A stretch of DNA of 64,000 nucleotides from Reticulascus tulasneorum (Eukaryota; Ascomycota; Sordariomycetes; Glomerellales; Reticulascaceae), in assembly GCA_001557505.1 (NCBI GenBank), contig LSAX01000004.1, positions 3,100,001 to 3,164,000 of the forward strand, in the 5' to 3' direction. Made by a program: the position numbers and the translations under genes. This document shows, piece after piece, positions 54,652-64,000 of the stretch; position 1 is the stretch's first letter, and each line of letters starts with the position of its first letter. Below the pieces are notes generated by a model, which was not told the DNA's origin, made no database searches, and saw only the letters and a program-made list of their open reading frames with translations.

Positions 54652-56133
54652 TCATTTGACAACCAAGATACAGCCTCCGACGACGCTGAGAAGCATCGCT
54701 GTGGTAATGAAACCCGCAGCTACTCGATCCTTCGTCTCCGGGGGCTTCAGTTCCGGGAAATCGGGCGACGCGCTCATGCCGGCGTTGACATCACCGACAG
54801 AGGTACCGCCAGAGTCTGCGGTGACCGGCGCGGCAGTGGTTTTCTTGACGAGTGTATACATGACGGCCGACAGCGCATTCATCTGCTCGCCGACGCCGAC
54901 CAAACCATCGAAGAAGCCCTTCGGTTGCCACTGCAGTCCGCATGCCGTGCCCTGTATGCCGCTGAATCCTGCAGCCGGTGATCCGGAGCAGGCGGCAGCA
55001 GCACCCTCAGCATTTGGGATCAGAAGACCCATGACGCGGTCGTAGATGTCCGGGATCATCTGTGCCGACCCAGCCATCCATCGTGTCAAATACCCTTTGA
55101 AACTTCGCTGATCAATGTCGCAAAACCCGAAAGGCTCACATGCTTGCTCGCTCATAACGCTGTTGTTGAAGAATACCGCCTCCGATTCGGTGAGAATGCC
55201 CTCGGTTCTCGTCTTCCAAATGTCTTGCTGGGTGAAGTTGTGCATCACTGCCGAGCCATGCATGAAGATTCCCGCATTGTACGACCATTGAATCATGTCC
55301 AGTTTCGGGCAGTTGGCCGATTCAACGACTGCCGCGCCATCGTAAACCTTGTAGTCGGGGGTGATAAGCCCCGTAGCCTCCTCCCAGTCGAAAATCTTCG
55401 CCGCCCAGTCTGCATAAGTCTGATTACCGGTATACCGAGCCAGTCGTGCTGCTATATTAAAGAAGCATCCGTTCGAGATGGAGTTCTTGTAGTCGAAGCC
55501 GTTACTAAGAGGGTTGATCTGCCACCGAAGCCCGCCCCCGCAGGTCGCAGGGTCCCATCTCATAGCGTGTTCGTTGAAAACGGCCTGAACGAGTGCCAAC
55601 CACTGGGGTTGGTCCTCTGGCGGGTTTTGGAAGTTGTTCTCTGCGGCGGTCATGGCCGACATTGCCCAGAAGCCCTGATCATCATTTCCTATTGACCTGC
55701 TTTGATTCTTGGGCCTGTAGTCCTCGTCTTCACCTGCTTGGTGGAGCAGGGCTTGGAAAATAACGTCGTTGTACGTCTGATCCCCCGTGAGGAGCTGATA
55801 GTCGAGCATTGTCCCCAGCATTGCACCAGCCTCCCACCCTACATCAGAGTTAGTATCTGTTCACATGGCTCGTCCACAATGCGATTTACTTACAGAAGTA
55901 AGGATCCGGCAGATTCCCCGGCACGTCGCCGGTATTATTTCCGGTATAGTACTTCATCAAGCCAAACGCTATCGTACCCGCGGCATCTTTGACTGATTCT
56001 GCTCAAAGAGTTAGCACTAGGCCCTGTCAACAGACCAAGAATACTTACGGTCATTGGTGAAATCGACTTGAACAGCTCCGACAAGTTTTCCCAACAAGCA
56101 CGCAGCAGCGGCAGTTCCATACGAAAATCTCAT
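54652..56133 (-). CDS. GH76 mannan endo-1,6-alpha-mannosidase / Dfg5-Dcw1 family, GPI-anchored
   Basis: Three exons, 56133-56049, 55998-55894 and 55838-54652, encode 458 residues, all in phase. There is an N-terminal signal peptide ([20 protein letters not shown]), then [19 protein letters not shown] and [20 protein letters not shown] across the second junction. The GH76 catalytic Asp pair is in [17 protein letters not shown]. Further family blocks are [27 protein letters not shown] and [15 protein letters not shown]. The C-terminus is a hydrophobic tail ending in VGGCILVVK after a Ser/Thr/Pro-rich stretch, the form of a GPI-attachment signal. Dfg5/Dcw1 proteins are thought to link GPI proteins to wall polysaccharide. 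Members also occur as secreted mannanases, so the exact substrate is open. Confidence 0.94.
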
Positions 56134-56581
56134 GATGTCAAGTGAAAGATCAAGGGCAACACTATTCGTAACGCAAAACAATTCCGTCAAAAAGGTCGGG
56201 TAAGGTCGAAGAGGGATGGACAGTTCAATAAGAAGACCCGACTGCCATAAAAAGAGTGAGATGTTGGTACAGGCGGCGGTAAAGGCTGCAGTCCAGGTTG
56301 GCCGCACGGAGAGCCAGGTCGTACAACTAACAGTCCAATCGATGGATCTTAAGAAAAAAGGTGGCCGAGTAACACCACGATCCTTCCACAACGGCTGCCT
56401 GGATGGAACCAACACACCAAAGGAGGGAATACGAAACAGGAAAGGGAAAGGAAGAAAAAATAAAGGGCTCGTCCTGGAGCTGTGAGAAGAAATGAATGTA
56501 AAAAGACACGACCAAAGAGCTAGCAATGGTCAAATGTCCAAACGAAAGGAATGCTTCAACAAAAAACGAAGCTTGGAGGAT

Positions 56582-56602
56582 GAAGAAGAAGAAGAAGAAG
56601 AA
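56582..56602. repeat. (GAA)7 microsatellite
   Basis: Seven perfect GAA units, ~450 bp upstream of the GH76 start codon (TTC on the sense strand of that gene). Confidence 0.9.
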
Positions 56603-56652
56603 TGAGGTCAAGCAGACAGAAGGACAAGCTTGGTTTGAACGGTCCCGACTCT

Positions 56653-56707
56653 CTACCTACCTACCGGTACGGGGTCCATACGAACAATGCTCTACGTAGG
56701 TAGGTAG
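56653..56707. repeat. Perfect 12-bp inverted repeat with 31-bp loop
   Basis: CTACCTACCTAC at 56653-56664 is exactly complementary to GTAGGTAGGTAG at 56696-56707. It could form a hairpin or a paired binding site in the GH76/bZIP divergent region. Confidence 0.85.
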
Positions 56708-58524
56708 CAAAAAGGTGTTCGTGCTTCGTCCCGCCTTAACCGGACTGGATGTTTCAACCCTGTAATTTCGTACCCTCCGTTGGGATTCCCGTAACCTCGC
56801 CCTGGTATGCGTGGTCCCTCCCGCCGAGGCGAGTGAGGCTGTACATGCGGAGTTGGTGATGCTGAAACGCTTGGGGTTCGAGCATGACTGGCCCCCTCGT
56901 CTCGAGTCGCCAGGCGGGGGCCCCTGCAGTATATAACCGGTAGGGGGAAAATTAAACATTTTAAGCTCGTGGACCTAGTTGCCTCTGCAGCTTTGCATTC
57001 GAATGGAGAAAAAGAGTGCTTCTTCCATGGTCGATTTTAGGAATGCCTCCGAGGCGGAGGGAGAAAGCGGCCAAAAGTTGAAAATGGAGGGTTGGCTGGT
57101 GATGGAGGAGGATCGCTGATGTTCCAGATCATGCACTCATCAGTTAAAAAGGTTACGCCTGCCACTACCTAATAAGTACGCTACGACACACCCGAATCAG
57201 TTAGCCCAAAATTAGACCCCCTGTACCCCTGTGGCGTCCAAATCCTGCGGGGGCCGTAGCCAACGGACGCCATTACGAAAGTGCTGCATTCTCATATATC
57301 GTAGACAGGACGACCCCTTGTCTGGGAAGTCAATGGCTGTTCGGACAGATGAACGTCCAAAACCTGTCAAGCCCAAACTATCCACCTGCCAAGCATATGA
57401 TCAACCGACCGGCCAACCATGCGTGAACGATGCACCTACCTATATTAGATCTACTATAGGCTCGAGTATGTAATACGGTCTAGCTGTTCAAGAGATTGTT
57501 GTGATGGATACTGACTGGATCGAGCATTCGGTCTAGTCGTGCTGACGACCTGTCAAGGTAACTTATCTCCTAATAGATGTTAGTCCCGCTCGTGAACGGA
57601 ACGCGCTCCTAGCATCTACAGCAAATACAATCCGGTTGTCATGGTCGAGTTACATGTTTGAGCCGCTTTGTTCTGGCCCGTTTCGCGGTTTGGGTTAATA
57701 TGATCCGCCTAAGAACGGTAAGGCAAATGGCGCGGCTTGCCATCTCGTTCTCCAGTGTGTCTGGGGACGCAAGATCGCTTGTTTCTACAGAAGGCCAAGC
57801 CAAGATTTGCATCGACCGAACCAGGTCTCTTTCCTTGGCTGTTAGAGCCCTGTTCTGAAATCCCTTGGTGTGTTCCCGACTTTAATACATTGAGCAATTT
57901 GGGACGGCTGGAGTCTAGATGACGGGCAGACCTAGTGTATCAAAAAACCTAGGCATATCGAAATAGACTCCCCTTTATCATTCACCCACGCGCCTGGGAA
58001 CGTCAAGCCTCAGTTCAAGCCACGCAGAACAGTACGCCGAGGGGGGGGGAAGCAGAGACGGCAGAACTATCCCGAGCTCCGGCTCTGAAGAAAACTCCAC
58101 TTCCGGCTGACGTTCGGTCCATGTCCTCGGCCAGAGCATTTGATTACTAACCAACTAGATGTGTGGATATACGTTGTATCCCTCTGCATCGGTCTCCTTA
58201 TCGATGGGGAAGGAATACCAAATCTGCTTCACGCAATGCAATGGGACGATAAAGATGACTTTCCGGGGTGCTTACAAATGGCCATCCTCTCAGCCAAGAA
58301 GCTAACTGCTCAGATGTCAGATATTGGCATGCATTACGTGTGTTCTCCGTGTCACTTTCCAGATATTGATTAGTCTTCATGAAATAGCAGACGCAATCAT
58401 GTTATTGTGCCCCGAGTTTATTTAAACAAGTTCAGATCGCTGCAACACGTAGCGCCTCCCCAGTCCAGTAGTCTTCATTCCTTCAAGTGAATAGGTACCC
58501 GTAAGAAGAGTAAACTCCAACACA

Positions 58525-59625
58525 ATGGTCAAAGATGTCCCTCTGCAAGCACGAAGGCAAAAGGGCCGCCTGGCACAGAGGGCCTTCAGGCAAAGACAGA
58601 TCGACACCATCAGAGAGCTCAGGGAGAGCAATAAGGCCCTGCAAGACGCCGTCAACACGATAACGCGGGCGACGGCCCGCATTGGTGATGGTAGTCTGAG
58701 AAGTGAGGTGCAGAAAGCTCGGCAACTCGCGGGCTTCGATGACACCGAAAACAACGAGGGCTCCGCTGGTGAAGACGAGGATGGATCAGTAGTCGCTCCA
58801 TTGCCGGTGCCTAACTCGGCCCTTCAACAGCCACCCGCCGCTGGTCAGGAAATCATGCAGCTGGCCTCGATTCCACTCGAACACACCGCAACCGATTCCG
58901 GCCGATACTCTCCAATGCCATATGACATGGAAGGGATCCTCCCCGGCCAGCAGTACTCCAGTACACCGCTTCAAATCCTCGCCCACAGGTCAGGACGCAT
59001 GTCACCGCGGCTTACATACGGCCTCTGGCCCGAACCCCAAATCATCAAGCTCGTCCACCCACCCGTCGACATACTCCCCTACTTGGAAGGCACATCCCTT
59101 GCCAATGTCCTTTTCTGGTCCGCCATGGTCTGGGGCTTCAAGATTCTCAAAGCCGCAATCGGCGGCAGCGAAAGCGCCCTCGTCTTATCCCAACGCATGT
59201 TCAAGGACACAAAGCCCATTGAATCGCATCAACTAACTATGCAGCGCATGCACGCGCGGCTCACATTCCGCAAGCTGGGCTATATCGGTACTGACCATCC
59301 GGGTCATGATCCAGAGGGTGCGGTACGGTTGCGCATAGACATGATCCATTACCTCATATCGAATGGCGTGTCGCTAGAGCCATATGTCCAGTCCGGCGGG
59401 GTGGAAGCGGCCGTGAGGAGCACGCTCGGCTACTCGTACGCAACCGTGGAATCGGTGCTGAGTGGCGGGGGTTCGTCGCAACAGGCTGAGAATGTGAGGA
59501 CTTTGGTAGAATCATTGACAAAAGACTGCGTGTGTTTTGGAGATGGGCCACGGTGGAGGATTGAGTGGGTTGGGAGAGTCCTTAAAGATTGGATGCGTGG
59601 CATGAATGGTTCATCACCGGAATAA
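58525..59625 (+). CDS. Short fungal bZIP transcription factor
   Basis: Single-exon gene for 366 residues. The extreme N-terminus holds a bZIP-like region: QARRQKGRLAQRAFRQRQID gives the basic part (R-L-A-Q-R-A-F-R-x-R, as in Yap-type fungal bZIPs), followed by a short zipper (IRELRESNKALQDAV). The middle is disordered. The C-terminal ~170 residues (from YLEGTSLANVLFWSAMVWGF through RIDMIHYLISNGVSLEPYVQ to CFGDGPRWRIEWVGRVLKDW) look globular, but I do not recognise the domain. It probably binds DNA in the nucleus; targets are unknown. It lies tail to tail with a GH5 endoglucanase gene, only 135 bp apart, and head to head with the GH76 gene. A regulatory link to either is speculation. Confidence 0.82.
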   Translation: MVKDVPLQARRQKGRLAQRAFRQRQIDTIRELRESNKALQDAVNTITRATARIGDGSLRSEVQKARQLAGFDDTENNEGSAGEDEDGSVVAPLPVPNSALQQPPAAGQEIMQLASIPLEHTATDSGRYSPMPYDMEGILPGQQYSSTPLQILAHRSGRMSPRLTYGLWPEPQIIKLVHPPVDILPYLEGTSLANVLFWSAMVWGFKILKAAIGGSESALVLSQRMFKDTKPIESHQLTMQRMHARLTFRKLGYIGTDHPGHDPEGAVRLRIDMIHYLISNGVSLEPYVQSGGVEAAVRSTLGYSYATVESVLSGGGSSQQAENVRTLVESLTKDCVCFGDGPRWRIEWVGRVLKDWMRGMNGSSPE

Positions 59626-59760
59626 TCCAGTTCGAGGTAGATGGTGGACGGAAGCAAATGTTGTAAATATTCGCAGGCAAGGGCTGCTGTTGCAAACATA
59701 AGTGACCGCTGAGCCTCGAACAAGTATGGATATCTATCCAAAGAGCCTACTGCTCCCATC

Positions 59761-61026
59761 TTAAGACCTCGCTGTGCGCTCTCCTCCAGATACAGTAGCT
59801 CGTCCACTCCACTGCAACAGCTTCGGTACATGGGGCTGGATGACCTTCAACCAAACAGTCTCATACAACCCAGGTCCACCGTCCGCTGCCTTGCTCCCCG
59901 GCTCGAAGCTTCCGAACTGCTTCTGATCCGTGCAGCATGGCGAGTTTGGCCCCCAGAATGGCCCTGCTGCCCAGCCAGTCCAGCCGATCCACTCCGGGTT
60001 GTCTTCCATATACGTCAAGAGATCGCCGAGCATGTTTGCGCAGCCGGTATTGTTGTGTCCGCCGAACTCTGTGATGAAGCCCTTGAGATTGTACTGTTTA
60101 AGCCACGCGGTCACCTCCGAGAGATTCTCGACCGGTGCCTGAGCGCACTCGGAGTGGCCACCTGAGAAGTCGACATCGAGGTACTCGTGTACATCGATGG
60201 CTGTGTTGTTGGCAGGGTCGACAAGTTTTTGGATCCATAGGCTGTTGGCTTCGCTCCCTCCGAGGGTCCAGGAATGGCCGCCTGTAATGCGATTAGATAA
60301 AGATGAAGGCTATACAACGCGGAATGCTGGCTTACCAGTCCACATGTTGCCGGGGGCAATGATCATGTTGGTAGATCCAGTCGCGCGAATCGCATCAATG
60401 GCAGCCTGGAGATTCTTATTCAAGACGGAAGAAGGCATATCATGCGGCTCGTTCATGAGCCCGAAGATAACCTTCTCGTTATCCTTGAACCGATTGGCCA
60501 ATTCGCCCCAGAAAGCTCCGAATTGCGCCGTGGTTGCAGCAGTTGGGTCGGACGTATTGCCGATGACGCTACCCGTGAAGGGTTGTGATGAAGGATCATT
60601 GTACCGCATATAGTTATGGGGATCCAGGATGGCGTCTGGGATATGTCAGGAAACAGCTCAAGTGTGTGAGAGAAAGAACCGCTTACATGCGCCCTTGGTG
60701 ACGGTGACATAGTCAACGGCGTCCTTGAAGTGGCCGAAGTGAGTCTCATCGAATTTGGCTCCTAAACCAGTGCTCAAAGGACACATTCGCTCCAACAGAA
60801 ACGCAATTCTGAAGAGATTGACATGATTCTGATCAACGTATACATCCACGCCCTTCTTATCGATGAAAGCGTACTCAATACCGAATCTTCCGGGCAATCC
60901 CGTTCCTGGGGTTGCAGTAGCCGACCAGACACCAAACTCACCGCTGGATTCTGCGACACCAGCGAAAAAGATGGTTGCTGATGCTCGAGAGAGCAGAGCG
61001 GCGGTTGCTACGATTGAGAACTTCAT
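59761..61026 (-). CDS. Secreted GH5 endo-beta-1,4-glucanase (cellulase)
   Basis: Three exons, 61026-60687, 60635-60336 and 60281-59761, give 386 residues in phase. There is a clear signal peptide (MKFSIVATAALLSRASA), so the enzyme is secreted. GH5 features: VDQNHVNLFRIAFLLERM on strand 2, the KGAYAILDPHNYMRY junction, the acid/base motif FGLMNEP (Glu176), a DVHEYLD segment, and the nucleophile motif FITEFGGHNN (Glu285). These place it with fungal EGII-like endoglucanases that cut internal beta-1,4 bonds of cellulose. No carbohydrate-binding module is present at either end. The ~45 residues after the catalytic barrel are unremarkable. Confidence 0.95.
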
Positions 61027-61579
61027 CGTGGGACGTCAAAGATGGTACCGACTTGGCTCAGAGGCTTGTTTGCCAAGGGCCCGAGCATAACTTCAGGTCC
61101 GCAGGTGTTATTATACCCCATCGCGGTACTAGGGCGGACAATCTCTTCACAAGAAACTCATCATACACGGGGTACAGTTCGTTAGTGCCGGCTCAACGTA
61201 CTCCGAGAGCAAATTGAATGGCGCGTTGAATGGGTATCATTTATCTATCATTTTGTCCCAGAGGGGCGCGTCTGCATAACCAATCAGCCGGTACACCTGC
61301 AGTCTATTACAACATCCCGGAGTAGCCCATCATGGGAGATAGTACATTACGCAAGGGTAATTTTCAGTGCCGATGCGCTTTGTGGATCGAGCTCATTATC
61401 GGCCGGAATTGAGGGCGGAGGAGGGTAGTCCGTGGCCCGGACCTGGGCGTTTCTGTATAGGCAGATGAGGAGTTTCCAGGAACCGTCTGCGCATCTGACA
61501 TAGCAAGGCAGTCCCGACAATTTTACCGAGCCAAGAATATTCTTTGTATGTTGAAGCCGCCGAGTTAGCCGGCCCGCCG
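61027..61579. other. Intergenic, tandem (GH5 upstream / PGS1 downstream)
   Basis: A 553 bp stretch holding the promoter of the GH5 gene and the 3' UTR of PGS1. No further gene recognised. Confidence 0.6.
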
Positions 61580-63250
61580 TTATAAGGCACCACCGACTAG
61601 ACTGACAATCCACATCGCAATGCGCACTTTCAACCCAACTCTTCGTTCATTCTTCGCGAAATCATCTCGCGTAACTGGAGTTGCATACTCCTGCAGCCAT
61701 GTCTGTTCTTCGCCAAGCCGCCTCTTCAAGTCCTCATCCTGTGTGAGAATCAGTGCGCCGACTTCGAGGTCATGCGAGTAGCTTCGCTTGGTGTAATTCG
61801 AGCTTCCAATGAGGGTCATTGAGGGGTCTTTATCACCAGGTAAAGTCACCCACAGCCCTTTGGCGTGATAGGTCCATCCTTCAGGCTCCCCAACCGTGCC
61901 TTTTCGCCATTCCTTGAGGACAATGGAATCATCACGCCGTGTTTCGCGAACACCTCGGAGAAAGCGGCGCGCCAGAAGAGTATATGCATCTGGAAGGAGA
62001 CCCGAAACACCAGGCGATTTATAAAAGCCATTTGCGTAAGGGGAGGCCGTGATAACGACATTATTGTTAGAGGCCGTGGAGAGGAGTAGTTTTGTGAGAG
62101 ACGGAGCTGGGTTGAAGTAGCCAGCAGTGAAAGTCCATGACGATCCCGCATACTCCGCTGCGGCTAGAGTCTTAAGAACATGGGTGATCGCGGGCAGTTC
62201 GGTAGAGGTATCCGGGTTCATGAGTTGCGATGTTTGCGCGAGCATGTATACTCTGGTGTCCTTTCCAGCTTCCTCCGATGTTAACCTATGAGGTGATATT
62301 AAAGTATTTAGAGTAGAAGTTGTGTGACTGATGAACTGTTTCGGGTCGTCCAGTGGGGATGGAACTCCATTCGATCCAGGCCATTCCAACCTAAACCCAG
62401 CGGGTTCATCTGAAGGCTCGACGAGAAAACTGAAAGATGAAACACCTTGGTGAATCCTCCAGAAGTAGTCCGTGACGTCCTTCGACGAGAACATGTGGTA
62501 TCTATCCTGTCGGTTGCTGAAGTAGTCCGAGGAGAGATTCGCTCCTGAAAGAATGATCTCGTCGTCGATCCCATATATCTTCATATGCTGCAAGCCCCAT
62601 CCCTCGTTTATTCTCTTGGGGATGTAATTCTTCCTCAATCCTGTCAAATTCGGGGTATGGTACATGCGGATCTCCACCCTATCGGGCCCGAACTCGGCAA
62701 TTAGCGGTGTCAGAAGTGAAGCGCATGATGGGTCCGGAGCTTCTCGGGTTCCTCGTAATGCATCGGTTAGGATGCTGAGCTTCAGCTGCGGGTTCTTTCG
62801 TAGAGCCGCTTGGAGAGTCTCGAGCTGAGATGGATTAGACAAGCGATTGCGAGCCAATTGGCGAGGAACATACCAACTCCGTTTCCGTCTTCCCAATATA
62901 CAAAGTCGACAAGAATATGCGACTTTCAGCCTTCCGTATTCGATCCTGGTCGAGCAGTTAGCTTCAGCACCTCCAATCAAAGACGACCTCGGCACCTTCA
63001 ACGTCTCGTAGAAGTCCGACGGGGATTTGAGGATTCGAATCTGTGACCCTTTGATGTTGAAGGACGGCGCAATCTTGTCCAACTCGCTGGCGAATGGCGC
63101 GAGCATCCCGACAGAGCTACCGGAGCTCGAGGAGGGTGTTGAGTTCGGTATGGAATATCTGCGGCATTGCGGTCGCGCGTAATGGAGGTTTGTCCGATGA
63201 AATGGAACTTTGAGCTTCGTAGAGCATCTATACACCGTCCTGACTATCAT
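61580..63250 (-). CDS. PGS1: Phosphatidylglycerophosphate synthase (PLD superfamily), mitochondrial
   Basis: Three exons, 63250-62996, 62945-62874 and 62824-61580, give 523 residues. The start is the first ATG (MIVRTVYRCSTKLKVPFHRT), an Arg-rich presequence. The two introns (50 and 49 nt) together are 99 nt, so the outer exons share a frame that stays open throughout. The 72-nt middle exon must be read in another frame to give DRIRKAESRIFLSTLYIGKT, the conserved family block. Two HKD motifs are present: HMKIYGIDDEIILSGANLSS and HAKGLWVTLPGDKDPSMTLI followed by GSSNYTKRS. The enzyme joins CDP-diacylglycerol and glycerol-3-phosphate, the committed step to cardiolipin in the inner membrane. It is divergent from the NDUFA12-type gene across 234 bp. 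Confidence 0.95.
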   Translation of the reverse strand: MIVRTVYRCSTKLKVPFHRTNLHYARPQCRRYSIPNSTPSSSSGSSVGMLAPFASELDKIAPSFNIKGSQIRILKSPSDFYETLKVPRSSLIGGAEANCSTRIEYGRLKVAYSCRLCILGRRKRSWYVPRQLARNRLSNPSQLETLQAALRKNPQLKLSILTDALRGTREAPDPSCASLLTPLIAEFGPDRVEIRMYHTPNLTGLRKNYIPKRINEGWGLQHMKIYGIDDEIILSGANLSSDYFSNRQDRYHMFSSKDVTDYFWRIHQGVSSFSFLVEPSDEPAGFRLEWPGSNGVPSPLDDPKQFISHTTSTLNTLISPHRLTSEEAGKDTRVYMLAQTSQLMNPDTSTELPAITHVLKTLAAAEYAGSSWTFTAGYFNPAPSLTKLLLSTASNNNVVITASPYANGFYKSPGVSGLLPDAYTLLARRFLRGVRETRRDDSIVLKEWRKGTVGEPEGWTYHAKGLWVTLPGDKDPSMTLIGSSNYTKRSYSHDLEVGALILTQDEDLKRRLGEEQTWLQEYATPVTRDDFAKNERRVGLKVRIAMWIVSLVGGAL

Positions 63251-63484
63251 ATCCACGAGTTTATAACTCAACCTGTGCAAAACTTAATGGACTGTCTCGC
63301 AATGGCTTCGGGGGTCTTGAAGCTCTGGGATCGTGCATGAGAGCTCCGTCATGGGAATGGAAAGTCGCGACTTCCGAAGATAATCCGACCCGGGAAGTAC
63401 CCTCGTACCCAAACCTCCATCCTCAATTCCTCGACCTCATCGCCGAAGTCACATCACCTCAAGGTCAATTGGCCAGCCGCAATC
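63251..63484. promoter_or_regulatory. Divergent promoter, PGS1 / NDUFA12-type subunit
   Basis: A 234 bp stretch between two mitochondrial-protein genes. CAATTGGC at 63466-63473 contains a reverse CCAAT box and matches the eight bases in the uL4m/mL38 spacer. It lies only 12 bp before the complex I start, so it may be in the transcribed leader. Confidence 0.45.
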
Positions 63485-64000
63485 ATGTCAACCATCTCAA
63501 GAACGCTCAGCAACCTGCGGAAGGTTGGTATCAAGGTATGTATCCCCCGCAATACTTCTACCAGCCACGACTAACCCGCGACACACAGGATTACTTCCGC
63601 CAGCTACTGGTATGTCACGACCATCTCAAACAACCGAATACTTTCCTAACGGACATCTCACTTCACAGGTCATCAACGATACCAAATTCGGTCGCCTCGT
63701 AGGTGTAGACAGGGCTGGCAATAAATTCTACGAGAACCTGGAAGAACTCCCCCGTATGCCAATGCTCGGCCATTATCACGCAAGTCAGGATCTAACGAGA
63801 AGCAGTGCGGACAAGATGGGTGGACTTCAAGAAACACGACTATGACTCCGCGGAAGTTGAGCCAGGCTGGCACGCATGGTTGGGATATATGGTTGACAAG
63901 CCGCCGACGGAAGACGCACTCATGCAGAAGGCGAACCGAAAGTGGGTGAACACACAGTCGATTCCGAACTATACAGCTTCGAGAGCATCGTTCAAAACGT
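63485..64000 (+). CDS. Complex I subunit NDUFA12-type (B17.2 / 13.4 kDa), partial at window end
   Basis: Four exons, 63485-63535, 63589-63609, 63669-63753 and 63806 to the window edge. The joined protein reads MSTISRTLSNLRKVGIK, DYFRQLL from a 21-nt exon, then VINDTKFGRLVGVDRAGNKF, LEELPLRTRWVDFKKHDYD and PGWHAWLGYMVDKPPTED. This is the NDUFA12 family pattern: the G-x-LVGVD..GNK(F/Y)YE core, an RTRWV strand, and EW/GWHAWL...DKPPT. It is a peripheral matrix-arm subunit of NADH:ubiquinone oxidoreductase. At least 117 residues are present; the last few (the family usually ends within 10-30 more) lie beyond base 64000. The start ATG is not the first in the region, but it is the only one in the family's frame. 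Confidence 0.92.

Larger units (their letters stand above)
56134..58524. other. Divergent intergenic region, GH76 / bZIP
   Basis: A 2.4 kb stretch between two gene starts, containing both promoters, a GAA repeat and a perfect inverted repeat listed separately. No coding region I can support. Confidence 0.55.

Noticed and set aside
58013..58021. tRNA B-box-like word GTTCAAGCC
   Set aside because: Flanking bases do not pair into a T-stem and no A box or acceptor stem is found. A similar word near 5878 fails the same way.
63337..63702. ATG-initiated frame overlapping the NDUFA12-type gene start
   Set aside because: It runs through both first introns in a frame that does not encode the conserved NDUFA12 sequence.
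1..64000. CRISPR arrays, insertion sequences, viral or toxin genes
   Set aside because: No spaced direct repeats, transposase, integrase, reverse transcriptase or viral protein was recognised anywhere in this eukaryotic window.

Overview
This window comes from the nuclear genome of a filamentous ascomycete (Pezizomycotina, most likely a Sordariomycete). The signs are short introns (mostly 48-120 nt, GTRNGT-type donors, CTAAC-like branch sites), two genes for respiratory complex I subunits that baker's yeast lacks, a fungal Ams2/Spt21-type GATA protein, GH76 (Dfg5/Dcw1) and GH5 carbohydrate enzymes, and long intergenic spaces around regulatory genes. I found 23 well-supported protein genes, plus one weak candidate. 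I found no rRNA, tRNA, CRISPR array or intact transposon. Exon boundaries below were worked out by hand from splice signals, reading phase and family conservation.

Layout. 0-9 kb: membrane-anchored ubiquitin protease (+), GT17 glycosyltransferase (-), a 3.5 kb gene-free space, then a triose-phosphate/nucleotide-sugar transporter (+). 9.7-17.3 kb: COMPASS subunit Shg1 (-), a small complex I subunit (+), eIF2B delta (-), mitochondrial IF3 (-), inner membrane protease Imp1 (+). 17.8-28.6 kb: vacuolar armadillo protein Vac8 (-), AMPK gamma subunit Snf4 (+), and a large RhoGAP/coiled-coil protein (+) whose reading frame holds one unexplained TAG. 28.6-38.4 kb: a gene-poor stretch with one ATF-type bZIP gene (-). 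38.4-47.4 kb: replication protein A small subunit (+), mitoribosomal proteins uL4m (-) and mL38 (+) head to head, and the GATA/Spt21-like regulator (-). 49.3-54 kb: 3-hydroxyisobutyryl-CoA hydrolase (-), Sm D2 (+), dihydroxyacetone kinase (-). 54.6-64 kb: GPI-anchored GH76 wall enzyme (-), a short bZIP factor (+), GH5 endoglucanase (-), phosphatidylglycerophosphate synthase (-), and the NDUFA12-type complex I subunit (+), cut by the window end.

Most genes are housekeeping genes. The clearest organisational theme is mitochondrial. Three compact head-to-head pairs (IF3/Imp1, uL4m/mL38, Pgs1/NDUFA12) each join two genes for mitochondrial proteins across about 120-300 bp. The hydrolase/Sm D2 and Shg1/complex I pairs each include one mitochondrial member. 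A second, weaker theme is surface glycan and polysaccharide work (GT17, GH76, GH5). I saw no convincing novel multi-gene system. The items most worth checking are the in-frame TAG in the RhoGAP gene, a 6-nt micro-exon in the transporter, the mitochondrial divergent pairs, and the 9 kb around the ATF-type bZIP gene.
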